Translations under genes and position numbers: made by a program
From: AP-15 sp963772965
GTDB lineage: Bacteria > Pseudomonadota > Alphaproteobacteria > ATCC43930 > CGMCC-115725
DNA: 64,000 bases
NCBI GenBank assembly: GCA_963772965.1
Contig: CAVYZU010000001.1
Span: forward strand, 124,001-188,000
Direction: 5' to 3'
Shown here: positions 9,185 through 18,595 of the stretch, piece after piece
Numbering within the stretch: the first letter of the stretch is position 1
How the letters are laid out: each line of letters starts with the position of its first letter
Notes under the pieces: generated by a model
Told to the model about the DNA's origin: nothing
Database searches by the model: none
Seen by the model: only the letters and a program-made list of their open reading frames with translations

Positions 9185-11077
9185 CCCAACTTCCTCAGTT
9201 TGGAGTAAATCGCTCGCTGGAAGCCGCGGAAACGCTAGGGATACGACCGGGCACGCCAAGGTGTGGTGCTAAATCGGCCAGACGATTGCAATAGATATTG
9301 AGGAATTTGCTTGCGGCGGCCCAGAGAATCGTGGTGCTGGTACCGGAGAACAAAGGTGCCGCGCCATATTTGTCCGCGTCAAGAAGATTGGAGCCTACGA
9401 ATACCTCTACCTCGTCGAGAACGCGCGCGAGGGCGGCCGCCACGTGCAGCGCGTCATCAAGGCGCTCGGCCGGCGCGATGAAGTTGAGGCCTCGGGGCTG
9501 ATCGATGGGCTGATCGCCTCGGCGGCGCGCCATTCGCGCCGCTCGATCGTGTTGTCGAGTTTTTATCGCGGCGAATTGCCGGAGCTGCACCGCCTCAGCA
9601 TCGGACCTGATCTGGTGTTCGGCTGGCTGTGGGCGGAAACAGGATGCCGCGACGTGCTCAAGAGCCTCGTCTCCGACCGGCGCTTTTCCTTTGATGTCGA
9701 GCGCGCCGTCTATCTCACGGTGCTGCACCGGCTGATGATCTCGGGCTCCGACCGCCATGCCAGCGACTGGCTGAGCCGGGTACGTGTGCCGGGCACCGAT
9801 GGGCTCGATCTCGACCACGCCTATAAGGCGATGGCCTGGCTTGGCGAAGTCGACGCGGCCGGCCGCAGCACCGCCGAGGCCATCGAGGAGGCACTCTATC
9901 ACCACCGCCAGCCGCTGTTCGGCGCCGTTTCGATCGCGTTTTTCGACACCACCAGTTTATGGTTCGAGGGGGCCGGCGGCGAGAGCCTAGGCCAGTACGG
10001 CCACTCCAAAGACTATCGCGGTCACCTGAAGCAGGTCGTGCTCGGCATCGTGCTTGACGACGCCGACCGGCCGATCGCGTCCTTTGTGATGCCCGGCAAC
10101 ACGGCCGACGTGACGCTGTTGTTGCCAGTAGTCAAACGGCTGCGCGAGCGCTTTGGGATCCTCGATGCTTGCATCGTTGCCGATCGCGGCATGATCAGTG
10201 CCGATACCATCGCCGCCCTCGAAGCCGAGAAGATCCAGTACATCCTCGGCGTGCGCGAACGCACCAGCCGCGAGGTGCGCACCGGGGTCATCGAGGATGA
10301 TGGCCTCGCCGTGCCGCTCGTCATTCCCCGCCAGAAAGGCGAGACCGAACTGGCGATCCGGGAGACGACGATCGCCGGGCGGCGCTACATCATCTGCCGC
10401 AACGAGGAGGAAGCCAAAAAGGACGCCGCGGCGCGCGCCGAAATCGTCGCCGGTCTCGAGCGCAAGCTCGCCCAGGGCGACAAGGCGCTCGTCGCCAACA
10501 AGGGTTTTCGTCGCTTCCTGAAGACGCCCGCGGGCGGCGGCTTTGTCATCGACCGCGCCAAGATCGAGGCCGATACCCGGTTCGACGGTCTCTTCGTGCT
10601 GCGCACCAACACCAAGATCGCCGCGCTCCAGATCGTGTTGCGCTACCGCAATCTGCTGGCCGTGGAGGACGCCTTCAAAACCGCAAAGGCGCTGCTCGCC
10701 ACCCGCCCGATCTTCCACAAAACCGACGCCGGCATCCGCGGCCACGTCTTCTGCACCTTCCTCGCCCTTGTCCTGCGCAAGGAGCTTTTCGACCGGCTCG
10801 CCGCCCGTCGCAGCCGGCTCGAATGGCAGCGCATCGTCGACGATCTTGTCGACCTCAGCGAAATCGATGTCGAACAGGATGGTCGCCGGGCGCGCCTGCG
10901 CACCGCGCCAGGCCCGACCATCGACCCGATCTGCCGCGCTATCGGCCTCACCCTTCCGCCGGTCTTCCAGGAGATGCCGCCCGCCGCCTGAACCCAAAAC
11001 CGTGGTGCCTAAAACTTAAAATGGCTTGCAACCCATTGAGTTACCATGCTGTTCAAAATCAAACTGCGGAACTTGGG
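9185..11077. mobile_element. IS1634-type element, copy 2, complete (1893 bp)
   Basis: The left end CCCAACTTCCTCAGTTTG (9185) is matched by the reverse complement of the right end (CCCAAGTTCCGCAGTTTG, ending at 11077). The arms are about 18 bp with two mismatches. Flanks are TCAAA on the left (inside copy 1) and TCAAG on the right, so there is no exact target duplication for this copy as it now stands. Confidence 0.9.
9444..10991 (+). CDS. IS1634 family transposase
   Basis: The DDE transposase is 515 residues from GTG 9444. Catalytic positions are visible as FFDTTSLWF (first Asp), CIVADRGMIS (second Asp) and YRNLLAVEDAFKTAK (Glu in a Y-(2)-R-like context). Coding resemblance extends about 26 residues upstream to an ATA in the expected start position. 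The protein is identical to the copy at 11342. Confidence 0.92.
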   Translation: MQRVIKALGRRDEVEASGLIDGLIASAARHSRRSIVLSSFYRGELPELHRLSIGPDLVFGWLWAETGCRDVLKSLVSDRRFSFDVERAVYLTVLHRLMISGSDRHASDWLSRVRVPGTDGLDLDHAYKAMAWLGEVDAAGRSTAEAIEEALYHHRQPLFGAVSIAFFDTTSLWFEGAGGESLGQYGHSKDYRGHLKQVVLGIVLDDADRPIASFVMPGNTADVTLLLPVVKRLRERFGILDACIVADRGMISADTIAALEAEKIQYILGVRERTSREVRTGVIEDDGLAVPLVIPRQKGETELAIRETTIAGRRYIICRNEEEAKKDAAARAEIVAGLERKLAQGDKALVANKGFRRFLKTPAGGGFVIDRAKIEADTRFDGLFVLRTNTKIAALQIVLRYRNLLAVEDAFKTAKALLATRPIFHKTDAGIRGHVFCTFLALVLRKELFDRLAARRSRLEWQRIVDDLVDLSEIDVEQDGRRARLRTAPGPTIDPICRAIGLTLPPVFQEMPPAA

Positions 11078-11082
11078 TCAAG

Positions 11083-12975
11083 CCCAACTTCCTCAGTTTG
11101 GAGTAAATCGCTCGCTGGAAGCCGCGGAAACGCTAGGGATACGACCGGGCACGCCAAGGTGTGGTGCTAAATCGGCCAGACGATTGCAATAGATATTGAG
11201 GAATTTGCTTGCGGCGGCCCAGAGAATCGTGGTGCTGGTACCGGAGAACAAAGGTGCCGCGCCATATTTGTCCGCGTCAAGAAGATTGGAGCCTACGAAT
11301 ACCTCTACCTCGTCGAGAACGCGCGCGAGGGCGGCCGCCACGTGCAGCGCGTCATCAAGGCGCTCGGCCGGCGCGATGAAGTTGAGGCCTCGGGGCTGAT
11401 CGATGGGCTGATCGCCTCGGCGGCGCGCCATTCGCGCCGCTCGATCGTGTTGTCGAGTTTTTATCGCGGCGAATTGCCGGAGCTGCACCGCCTCAGCATC
11501 GGACCTGATCTGGTGTTCGGCTGGCTGTGGGCGGAAACAGGATGCCGCGACGTGCTCAAGAGCCTCGTCTCCGACCGGCGCTTTTCCTTTGATGTCGAGC
11601 GCGCCGTCTATCTCACGGTGCTGCACCGGCTGATGATCTCGGGCTCCGACCGCCATGCCAGCGACTGGCTGAGCCGGGTACGTGTGCCGGGCACCGATGG
11701 GCTCGATCTCGACCACGCCTATAAGGCGATGGCCTGGCTTGGCGAAGTCGACGCGGCCGGCCGCAGCACCGCCGAGGCCATCGAGGAGGCACTCTATCAC
11801 CACCGCCAGCCGCTGTTCGGCGCCGTTTCGATCGCGTTTTTCGACACCACCAGTTTATGGTTCGAGGGGGCCGGCGGCGAGAGCCTAGGCCAGTACGGCC
11901 ACTCCAAAGACTATCGCGGTCACCTGAAGCAGGTCGTGCTCGGCATCGTGCTTGACGACGCCGACCGGCCGATCGCGTCCTTTGTGATGCCCGGCAACAC
12001 GGCCGACGTGACGCTGTTGTTGCCAGTAGTCAAACGGCTGCGCGAGCGCTTTGGGATCCTCGATGCTTGCATCGTTGCCGATCGCGGCATGATCAGTGCC
12101 GATACCATCGCCGCCCTCGAAGCCGAGAAGATCCAGTACATCCTCGGCGTGCGCGAACGCACCAGCCGCGAGGTGCGCACCGGGGTCATCGAGGATGATG
12201 GCCTCGCCGTGCCGCTCGTCATTCCCCGCCAGAAAGGCGAGACCGAACTGGCGATCCGGGAGACGACGATCGCCGGGCGGCGCTACATCATCTGCCGCAA
12301 CGAGGAGGAAGCCAAAAAGGACGCCGCGGCGCGCGCCGAAATCGTCGCCGGTCTCGAGCGCAAGCTCGCCCAGGGCGACAAGGCGCTCGTCGCCAACAAG
12401 GGTTTTCGTCGCTTCCTGAAGACGCCCGCGGGCGGCGGCTTTGTCATCGACCGCGCCAAGATCGAGGCCGATACCCGGTTCGACGGTCTCTTCGTGCTGC
12501 GCACCAACACCAAGATCGCCGCGCTCCAGATCGTGTTGCGCTACCGCAATCTGCTGGCCGTGGAGGACGCCTTCAAAACCGCAAAGGCGCTGCTCGCCAC
12601 CCGCCCGATCTTCCACAAAACCGACGCCGGCATCCGCGGCCACGTCTTCTGCACCTTCCTCGCCCTTGTCCTGCGCAAGGAGCTTTTCGACCGGCTCGCC
12701 GCCCGTCGCAGCCGGCTCGAATGGCAGCGCATCGTCGACGATCTTGTCGACCTCAGCGAAATCGATGTCGAACAGGATGGTCGCCGGGCGCGCCTGCGCA
12801 CCGCGCCAGGCCCGACCATCGACCCGATCTGCCGCGCTATCGGCCTCACCCTTCCGCCGGTCTTCCAGGAGATGCCGCCCGCCGCCTGAACCCAAAACCG
12901 TGGTGCCTAAAACTTAAAATGGCTTGCAACCCATTGAGTTACCATGCTGTTCAAAATCAAACTGCGGAACTTGGG
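11083..12975. mobile_element. IS1634-type element, copy 3, complete (1893 bp)
   Basis: It has the same length and ends as copy 2. It is flanked on both sides by TCAAG (11078-11082 and 12976-12980), a clean 5-bp target duplication. The same pentamer also precedes copy 1, so copies 2 and 3 are separated by exactly one target repeat, as in a tandem array produced by recombination. Confidence 0.92.
11342..12889 (+). CDS. IS1634 family transposase
   Basis: This is the second complete 515-residue copy, the same translation as at 9444, with all three catalytic acidic positions present. The GTG start is shared with the other copies. Confidence 0.92.
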   Translation: MQRVIKALGRRDEVEASGLIDGLIASAARHSRRSIVLSSFYRGELPELHRLSIGPDLVFGWLWAETGCRDVLKSLVSDRRFSFDVERAVYLTVLHRLMISGSDRHASDWLSRVRVPGTDGLDLDHAYKAMAWLGEVDAAGRSTAEAIEEALYHHRQPLFGAVSIAFFDTTSLWFEGAGGESLGQYGHSKDYRGHLKQVVLGIVLDDADRPIASFVMPGNTADVTLLLPVVKRLRERFGILDACIVADRGMISADTIAALEAEKIQYILGVRERTSREVRTGVIEDDGLAVPLVIPRQKGETELAIRETTIAGRRYIICRNEEEAKKDAAARAEIVAGLERKLAQGDKALVANKGFRRFLKTPAGGGFVIDRAKIEADTRFDGLFVLRTNTKIAALQIVLRYRNLLAVEDAFKTAKALLATRPIFHKTDAGIRGHVFCTFLALVLRKELFDRLAARRSRLEWQRIVDDLVDLSEIDVEQDGRRARLRTAPGPTIDPICRAIGLTLPPVFQEMPPAA

Positions 12976-13134
12976 TCAAGCTGGCTGTCGAGCGCGGCCA
13001 AATCGTGCAAGTGGCGGCAGATCCAGAAATCCAAGGGCTACAACTGGATCCTGGTCAACGGCCAGATCACCTTTGAAGACGGCGAGCCCACCGGCGCGCT
13101 ACCCGGCAAATTCCTCCACAACGGCCGCGGCTAA
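12976..13134 (+). pseudogene. 3' remnant of an amidohydrolase (N-acyl-D-amino-acid deacylase-like)
   Basis: Immediately beyond the IS1634 right end an open frame gives about 45 residues ending YNWILVNGQITFEDGEPTG then ALPGKFLHNGRG and a stop. The VNG-x-ITFEDGE-x-TGALPGK tail is the characteristic C-terminus of D-aminoacylase-type amidohydrolases. Nothing resembling the rest of that protein is found to the left of the IS pile, so the 5' part was probably lost by IS-mediated deletion. Confidence 0.7.
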
Positions 13135-13348
13135 CCCCCGCCCGGCCCCACCCTACCCCGTCGCCCCCGCAAAAGCGGGGGCGGATACTGATCTCAGAAA
13201 GGGTTGACCAAACGTACCACTTTCCAGGTTACAGCTCGGCGTCGGTGCCGGTGACGAGTCCCAGCGCTCAGATGCAGACGGACGGTACCCTTAGAAATTC
13301 ATTTCCCGGAACGCCGTTCAGCGATCCCGAAGTTTAAGTTTCATACCG

Positions 13349-14428
13349 CTAGTAGTCTGACGCCAACATTTGGTTCCCGCGGTTGACTTTTTCGATAATG
13401 CGATCGGGGTCGGCGGTCCAGACAAAGGGTTTGGGTTTGCGGTTATGCTCGCCGAGATAGCGGTTGATCGCGGCTTGCAGATCGACCAGCGAGCGGAAGA
13501 CGCCGCGCTGCAACCGCCGGCGGGTCAGGGTGGCAAAAAAGCCTTCAACGGCATTGGCCCAGGAGCATGACGTGGGCGTGAAGTGAAACGTCCAGCGTGG
13601 ATGCCGCGCAAGCCAGGCGCGGACCTTGGGATGCTTGTGGGCGGCATAGTTGTCGAGGATCACATGAATGAGCTTGCCGGCCAGGACAACGGCCTCGACC
13701 CGATTGAGGAAGCGGATGAACTCCTGGTGGCGGTGACGCGCCATGCATTGGCCGATGACCGAGCCGTCAAGGACATTGAGCGCCGCAAACAGCGTCGTCG
13801 TGCCGTTGCGGATGTAATCATGGGTCATTGTCCCGGCTCGACCCTTCTTGATCGGCAAGCCGGGCTGGGTGCGGTCGAGAGCCTGAATTTGCGACTTCTC
13901 GTCGACCGACAGCACCAGGCTGTGGGCCGGCGGGTCGAGATATAGCCCGACCACGTCACGCAATTTGGCGGCAAACGCCGGGTCTTGCGACAGCTTGAAA
14001 CGCCGCACTCGGTGCGGCTGCAGACCGTGCGCCGCCCAGATCCGCTGCACCGAGCGCAGCGAGATGCCGCTCGCCACCGCCATCGCCCGGCCGGTCCAGT
14101 GGGTTGCCTCGCCTGGCGGCTCCGCCAGCGTCAACTCGACCACTCGGTCAATAACCGCCGCAGGCGTCGGCGGCAAACCGGGTTTGCGCGTCTTGTCGTG
14201 CAGCAGGCCGGCCACCCCTTCGCGCATGAAGCGCTCCTGCCAGCGCCACACGCACGGCTTCGATACTCCGGCGCGGCGCATGATCTCGGCCGTACCGCAG
14301 CCCTCCGCGGTCGCCAAAATGATCTGTGCCCGCCACACATGCTTTTGCCGGCTGTTGCGATCCGCCACCACCGCCGCCAGTCGTTCGCGGTCGCCGGCAC
14401 TCACTTCGATGCTGATCCCCTCGCGCAT
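13349..14428 (-). CDS. IS630 family transposase (element A)
   Basis: The 359-residue transposase has an N-terminal helix-turn-helix (ATAEGCGTAEIMRRAGVSK, PCVWRWQERF) and a C-terminal DDE domain: LVLSVDEKSQ (first Asp), HVILDNYAAHKHP (second Asp) and SWANAVEGFFATLTRR (Glu). The stop codon TAG is formed by the TA target plus the next flanking base, so it depends on the insertion site. Confidence 0.95.
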   Translation of the reverse strand: MREGISIEVSAGDRERLAAVVADRNSRQKHVWRAQIILATAEGCGTAEIMRRAGVSKPCVWRWQERFMREGVAGLLHDKTRKPGLPPTPAAVIDRVVELTLAEPPGEATHWTGRAMAVASGISLRSVQRIWAAHGLQPHRVRRFKLSQDPAFAAKLRDVVGLYLDPPAHSLVLSVDEKSQIQALDRTQPGLPIKKGRAGTMTHDYIRNGTTTLFAALNVLDGSVIGQCMARHRHQEFIRFLNRVEAVVLAGKLIHVILDNYAAHKHPKVRAWLARHPRWTFHFTPTSCSWANAVEGFFATLTRRRLQRGVFRSLVDLQAAINRYLGEHNRKPKPFVWTADPDRIIEKVNRGNQMLASDY

Positions 14429-14486
14429 CGCGCATCATCGCACACCCCGCTCCAATATGGAATCCTATGATTGCGTCGTACCACTA
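13350..14486. mobile_element. IS630-type element A, copy 1 (1137 bp)
   Basis: It is bounded by TA at 13350-13351 and at 14485-14486. The ends are inverted repeats (TAGTAGTCTGACGCCAA and, reversed, TAGTGGTACGACGCAAT). Removing it leaves ...ccgCTAGgag..., so the target was CTAG. It lies 28 bp downstream of the third gene of the TIR/ATPase cassette. Confidence 0.92.
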
Positions 14487-14514
14487 GGAGCCCCCACCCG
14501 GCACACACACAATC

Positions 14515-15711
14515 TCACCCTAAAAGTTTCCGAAGATTCCAGATGACCATCTCCCCAATCTTAACGAAGACCGTTATAACCAAATGCAGGAATTGGCTGG
14601 TTTCCCCGCCAATAATTTTTTTACCATCAATTTCACGAAGCATTCGCTCTGTCCACTCTTCATCAAACAGTTTTTGGAATATACGATTTCTAACAACCAA
14701 TAGTCCATCGTCACTGACCTTTACAAGACCAGAGATTCTAAGCCCGCTGCAATCCTCAGTTGCTTGGAACCGAAGGTGTCTTCCTGAAAGCAGTCTAAGA
14801 TATATGGTAAGCACATCAGCCGGATGGGCTACCCTATTCTTAATAATTCTCTCTACATTCTCGACATTTGCTTCTTTATCGTACGTTTTATGAGATAAAT
14901 ATTTTTCGACTACTATTGTGTCTACCTCGTCTGGTTGCCTTCTGTTACGTAACAGCATTTCATTAAACAGGGTCATCGTCAAAAATGGGTGTCCGTCTGT
15001 CCAATAAAATACGCGCTCGATGAGCTGATCACCTTGACACAAATCTCTGCCAAACAATTCTTTTAATGGAGTCAAATTGTCTCTGTTCTTGCTAAAATCA
15101 CTTAGGTCCATTACGGTCCCTATATTAAAAGGGGTTGTTCGCTTATCTTTAACAAGCTCGGAAACAGTCGCTACGCCTACTAGACAAAAAACTAACCTAT
15201 TGCCCCTATCCTTAAGAGTTCTCTCATTATATATAGCTCTGATCGCTAAAAACAGGTCATCTGAATAATCGAACCGAAGTATGCTATCAACCTCATCCAA
15301 ACAAATGATCACGTTTGAGTTGAGTTGATGTAGGACAATCTGATGGAAAAATCTCGCGAACTGTTGCGAATCGCTGCTATATGACCTCTCATCATCCCAA
15401 AATGTGGAAGGTTCAAAATCTATCCCTAGTTGGTCCGCCAAAATCTCGGTCAGCGTAAAAAAGTAGCTTCGCAAATCAATTTTGCGTCCAAATGTGGAAA
15501 GGTCGACGACAGCAATTCTCCACCCCTCATCCCTGAGTTGGAGTGCTGTACGGACCATGAGGGACGATTTGCCCACCTGGCGGGGTGCCAAGAGGCACGC
15601 GTATTCGCCCGCCATGAGCAATTGCATCAGCTGGTCGTCCTCAGGCCGCGTGATATATACAGCGCGCTCAGGGTCTAGTGTTCCGCCGACTTGAACCCGA
15701 TGGCCTTTCAC
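14515..15711 (-). CDS. AAA-like P-loop ATPase (AAA_35 type), third gene of the TIR/ATPase cassette, intact
   Basis: The 398-residue protein starts at GTG 15711, with AGGAGGT five bases upstream. The GTG overlaps the TGA of the preceding ATPase gene (GTGA), so translation is coupled. Order: the N-terminal GGTLDPERAVYITRPEDDQ signature, Walker A APRQVGKSS (residues 42-50), Walker B VIICLDEVD (134-142), GHPFLT near 240, and a winged-helix-like segment GLRISGLVKVSDDGLLVVRN (about 323-342). A hydrophobic C-terminus (FLHLVITVFVKIGEMVIW) may contact membrane. This layout fits the AAA-like family PF14516, often found in multidomain bacterial conflict proteins. The coding DNA is only about 40% GC in places, unlike its neighbours. 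This is the only uninterrupted gene of the three. The molecular role is unknown. Confidence 0.8.
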   Translation of the reverse strand: MKGHRVQVGGTLDPERAVYITRPEDDQLMQLLMAGEYACLLAPRQVGKSSLMVRTALQLRDEGWRIAVVDLSTFGRKIDLRSYFFTLTEILADQLGIDFEPSTFWDDERSYSSDSQQFARFFHQIVLHQLNSNVIICLDEVDSILRFDYSDDLFLAIRAIYNERTLKDRGNRLVFCLVGVATVSELVKDKRTTPFNIGTVMDLSDFSKNRDNLTPLKELFGRDLCQGDQLIERVFYWTDGHPFLTMTLFNEMLLRNRRQPDEVDTIVVEKYLSHKTYDKEANVENVERIIKNRVAHPADVLTIYLRLLSGRHLRFQATEDCSGLRISGLVKVSDDGLLVVRNRIFQKLFDEEWTERMLREIDGKKIIGGETSQFLHLVITVFVKIGEMVIWNLRKLLG

Positions 15712-16365
15712 GCTACCTCCTGGGCCACCGACCGTATCGCATCGCGTCGCTCCGCGATCCACCGATCATTGAACAACCGACGATACACGCGGTTCCGAAT
15801 TACGAGGTGCTGATGGTATCCCACCGTTGTGAGCCCTGATAGCTTTAGCTCGGCAATGTATTCGGCGTCGCTGTCTAAGATCTTTTCTCCCCTCAACATT
15901 TTTTCATACGTGTCAAGTGCCTCATTCGGATGCCATGATCTCTTCTCAATGAATTTATTAACCTCTTTGAGGTGCTCCTTCATCTTAGGGTCCCCAAACG
16001 GCTTTGGGGCATTCTTCAAAAGTCCTCTGATGTACGCGTCTATTTTTGCACGGCAATTCTCACCATTGATTAGTGCATAAATCTGCTGATTGATATCGGC
16101 GCAGATCTTCATTGTTAAGCCTGGTTGTCCCGCTGTCCAATATAAGATCCGTTGAAGTGTCAACAATGCGCAGACCCGCTCTTCGGCGAGCATGGGTAAA
16201 AGCTCTTCAAAATCATCGAGATCTTTCGAAAAGTCACGAAGAGTTAATGTGATCCCCACATCATAGCTGCCGCCGTAGGGTCCCCGCACAAAATCATGCG
16301 GTGCGGCTAATCCCGCTAAGCAAAAGACGAGGCTGGCGTTTGTATTTTTAAGAGCAAGTTGTCTA
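15708..16365 (-). pseudogene. 3' part of second AAA-like ATPase gene, cut by IS630
   Basis: This is the C-terminal 218 residues of the middle gene, from QLALKNTNASLVFCLAGL to the TGA at 15708-15710, which overlaps the next start. It contains the YWTAGQPGLT segment and the winged-helix-like LKLSGLTTVGYHQHLVIRN that match the intact third gene. The 5' part lies at 18635-19133. Deleting the two intervening IS elements and keeping a single TA restores the frame as AIRSIPRQLALKNTNASLVF. This aligns without a gap to AIRAIYNERTLKDRGNRLVF of the third gene. The reconstructed protein is about 384 residues. AT-rich like the rest of the cassette. Confidence 0.82.
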
Positions 16366-17442
16366 GTGGTCTGACGCCAACATTTGGTTCCCGCGGTTGA
16401 CTTTTTCGATAATGCGATCGGGGTCGGCGGTCCAGACAAAGGGTTTGGGTTTGCGGTTATGCTCGCCGAGATAGCGGTTGATCGCGGCTTGCAGATCGAC
16501 CAGCGAGCGGAAGACGCCGCGCTGCAACCGCCGGCGGGTCAGGGTGGCAAAAAAGCCTTCAACGGCATTGGCCCAGGAGCATGACGTGGGCGTGAAGTGA
16601 AACGTCCAGCGTGGATGCCGCGCAAGCCAGGCGCGGACCTTGGGATGCTTGTGGGCGGCATAGTTGTCGAGGATCACATGAATGAGCTTGCCGGCCAGGA
16701 CAACGGCCTCGACCCGATTGAGGAAGCGGATGAACTCCTGGTGGCGGTGACGCGCCATGCATTGGCCGATGACCGAGCCGTCAAGGACATTGAGCGCCGC
16801 AAACAGCGTCGTCGTGCCGTTGCGGATGTAATCATGGGTCATTGTCCCGGCTCGACCCTTCTTGATCGGCAAGCCGGGCTGGGTGCGGTCGAGAGCCTGA
16901 ATTTGCGACTTCTCGTCGACCGACAGCACCAGGCTGTGGGCCGGCGGGTCGAGATATAGCCCGACCACGTCACGCAATTTGGCGGCAAACGCCGGGTCTT
17001 GCGACAGCTTGAAACGCCGCACTCGGTGCGGCTGCAGACCGTGCGCCGCCCAGATCCGCTGCACCGAGCGCAGCGAGATGCCGCTCGCCACCGCCATCGC
17101 CCGGCCGGTCCAGTGGGTTGCCTCGCCTGGCGGCTCCGCCAGCGTCAACTCGACCACTCGGTCAATAACCGCCGCAGGCGTCGGCGGCAAACCGGGTTTG
17201 CGCGTCTTGTCGTGCAGCAGGCCGGCCACCCCTTCGCGCATGAAGCGCTCCTGCCAGCGCCACACGCACGGCTTCGATACTCCGGCGCGGCGCATGATCT
17301 CGGCCGTACCGCAGCCCTCCGCGGTCGCCAAAATGATCTGTGCCCGCCACACATGCTTTTGCCGGCTGTTGCGATCCGCCACCACCGCCGCCAGTCGTTC
17401 GCGGTCGCCGGCACTCACTTCGATGCTGATCCCCTCGCGCAT
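16363..17442 (-). CDS. IS630 family transposase (element A)
   Basis: The 359 residues are the same as the copy at 13349 except the last (H instead of Y), caused by one base at the element end. DDE residues and N-terminal HTH are intact. The stop again uses the TA target plus the flanking base. Confidence 0.95.
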   Translation of the reverse strand: MREGISIEVSAGDRERLAAVVADRNSRQKHVWRAQIILATAEGCGTAEIMRRAGVSKPCVWRWQERFMREGVAGLLHDKTRKPGLPPTPAAVIDRVVELTLAEPPGEATHWTGRAMAVASGISLRSVQRIWAAHGLQPHRVRRFKLSQDPAFAAKLRDVVGLYLDPPAHSLVLSVDEKSQIQALDRTQPGLPIKKGRAGTMTHDYIRNGTTTLFAALNVLDGSVIGQCMARHRHQEFIRFLNRVEAVVLAGKLIHVILDNYAAHKHPKVRAWLARHPRWTFHFTPTSCSWANAVEGFFATLTRRRLQRGVFRSLVDLQAAINRYLGEHNRKPKPFVWTADPDRIIEKVNRGNQMLASDH

Positions 17443-17500
17443 CGCGCATCATCGCACACCCCGCTCCAATATGGAATCCTATGATTGCGTCGTACCACTA
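16364..17500. mobile_element. IS630-type element A, copy 2 (1137 bp)
   Basis: This near-identical copy of the element at 13350 is inserted in the middle ATPase gene at CTAG. Its right-end TA (17499-17500) is shared with the left end of the next IS630 element, giving the junction CCACTAGTGG. Confidence 0.92.
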
Positions 17501-18595
17501 GTGGATCGAATCTAACACTTGGTACCCGCGGTTGGCGGCGGCGATGATGCGGTCGGGGTCGGCGGTCCAGGTGAACGGCTTTGGACTGTGGTTGTGTTGG
17601 GCAAGGTAACGGTTGATCGCGGCCTGGAGGTCGACGAGGGAGTGAAACACGCCGCGTTGCAATCGCCGGCGGGTTAGCTTGGCAAAAAAGCCCTCGACGG
17701 CGTTGAGCCAGGATGCCGAGGTGGGGGTGAAGTGGAACGTCCAGCGCGGGTGCCGGGCCAGCCAAGCCCTGACTTTGGGGTGCTTGTGGCTGCCGTAATT
17801 GTCAAGGATCACGTGGACCAGTCGGCCGGCTGGGATGTCGCGCTCGAGGCGATTGAGAAAGCGCAGGAATTCCTGGTGCCGGTGGCGCTGCATGCACTGC
17901 CCGATGACCGTGCCGTCGAGCACATTGAGGGCGGCAAACAGGGTGGTCGTGCCGTTGCGGATATAATCATGGGTCATTGTCCCGGCGCGGCCTTGCTTGA
18001 TCGGCAACCCCGGCTGAGTGCGGTCGAGCGCCTGGATCTGGCTCTTCTCATCGACCGACAGCACCAGGCTGTGCGCCGGAGGGTCGACGTAAAGGCCCAC
18101 GACATCGCGCAGCCTGGCGGCAAACTGCGGGTCGCGGCTGAGTTTGAAGACCTGCAACCGATGCGGGGCGAGACCATGGGCGCGCCAGATCTTTTGCACG
18201 GTGCTGACCGCCAGCCCCATGGCGTCGGCCATCGCGCGGCTCGTCCAATGGGTGGTCTCGCCGGGTGGCGCGCCGAGCGTGAGCGCGATCAATCGCCCGA
18301 CGACCGGCTCGGGGATCGGCGCTTTGCCGGGCTTGCGCGTCTTGTCGTGCAACAGGCCATCGACCCCCGCCTCCATGAAGCGGCGCTGCCAGCGCCACAC
18401 GCAGGGTTTCGACACGCCGGCCCGGCGCATCACCTCGGCGGTGCCGCAGCCTTCTGCCGTGGCCAGGATGATCCGCGCTCGCCACACATGCTTCTGGACA
18501 GCATTGCGATCGCCCACCACTGCCTCAAGCCGCTCCCGATCCCCCGGCCCAAGCCGGACTTCAACATCGCTGCGCATCGCAGCATCATGACGCAA
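17498..18595 (-). CDS. IS630 family transposase (element B)
   Basis: The 365-residue transposase resembles element A (same HTH ATAEGCGTAEVMRRAGVSK, same LVLSVDEKSQ, HVILDNYGSHKHP and SWLNAVEGFFAKLTRR catalytic blocks) but is clearly diverged at the N-terminus and in the linker. It is a distinct IS of the same family. Confidence 0.95.
   Translation of the reverse strand: MRHDAAMRSDVEVRLGPGDRERLEAVVGDRNAVQKHVWRARIILATAEGCGTAEVMRRAGVSKPCVWRWQRRFMEAGVDGLLHDKTRKPGKAPIPEPVVGRLIALTLGAPPGETTHWTSRAMADAMGLAVSTVQKIWRAHGLAPHRLQVFKLSRDPQFAARLRDVVGLYVDPPAHSLVLSVDEKSQIQALDRTQPGLPIKQGRAGTMTHDYIRNGTTTLFAALNVLDGTVIGQCMQRHRHQEFLRFLNRLERDIPAGRLVHVILDNYGSHKHPKVRAWLARHPRWTFHFTPTSASWLNAVEGFFAKLTRRRLQRGVFHSLVDLQAAINRYLAQHNHSPKPFTWTADPDRIIAAANRGYQVLDSIH

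Noticed and set aside
9987..10997. Long minus-strand frames antisense to IS1634 transposase
   Set aside because: Shadow of the true gene with no motif.
13135..13349. Possible attachment site or tRNA at the edge of the AT-rich cassette
   Set aside because: No tRNA-like fold, integrase or duplicated att core seen; only a common intergenic palindrome (about 13155).
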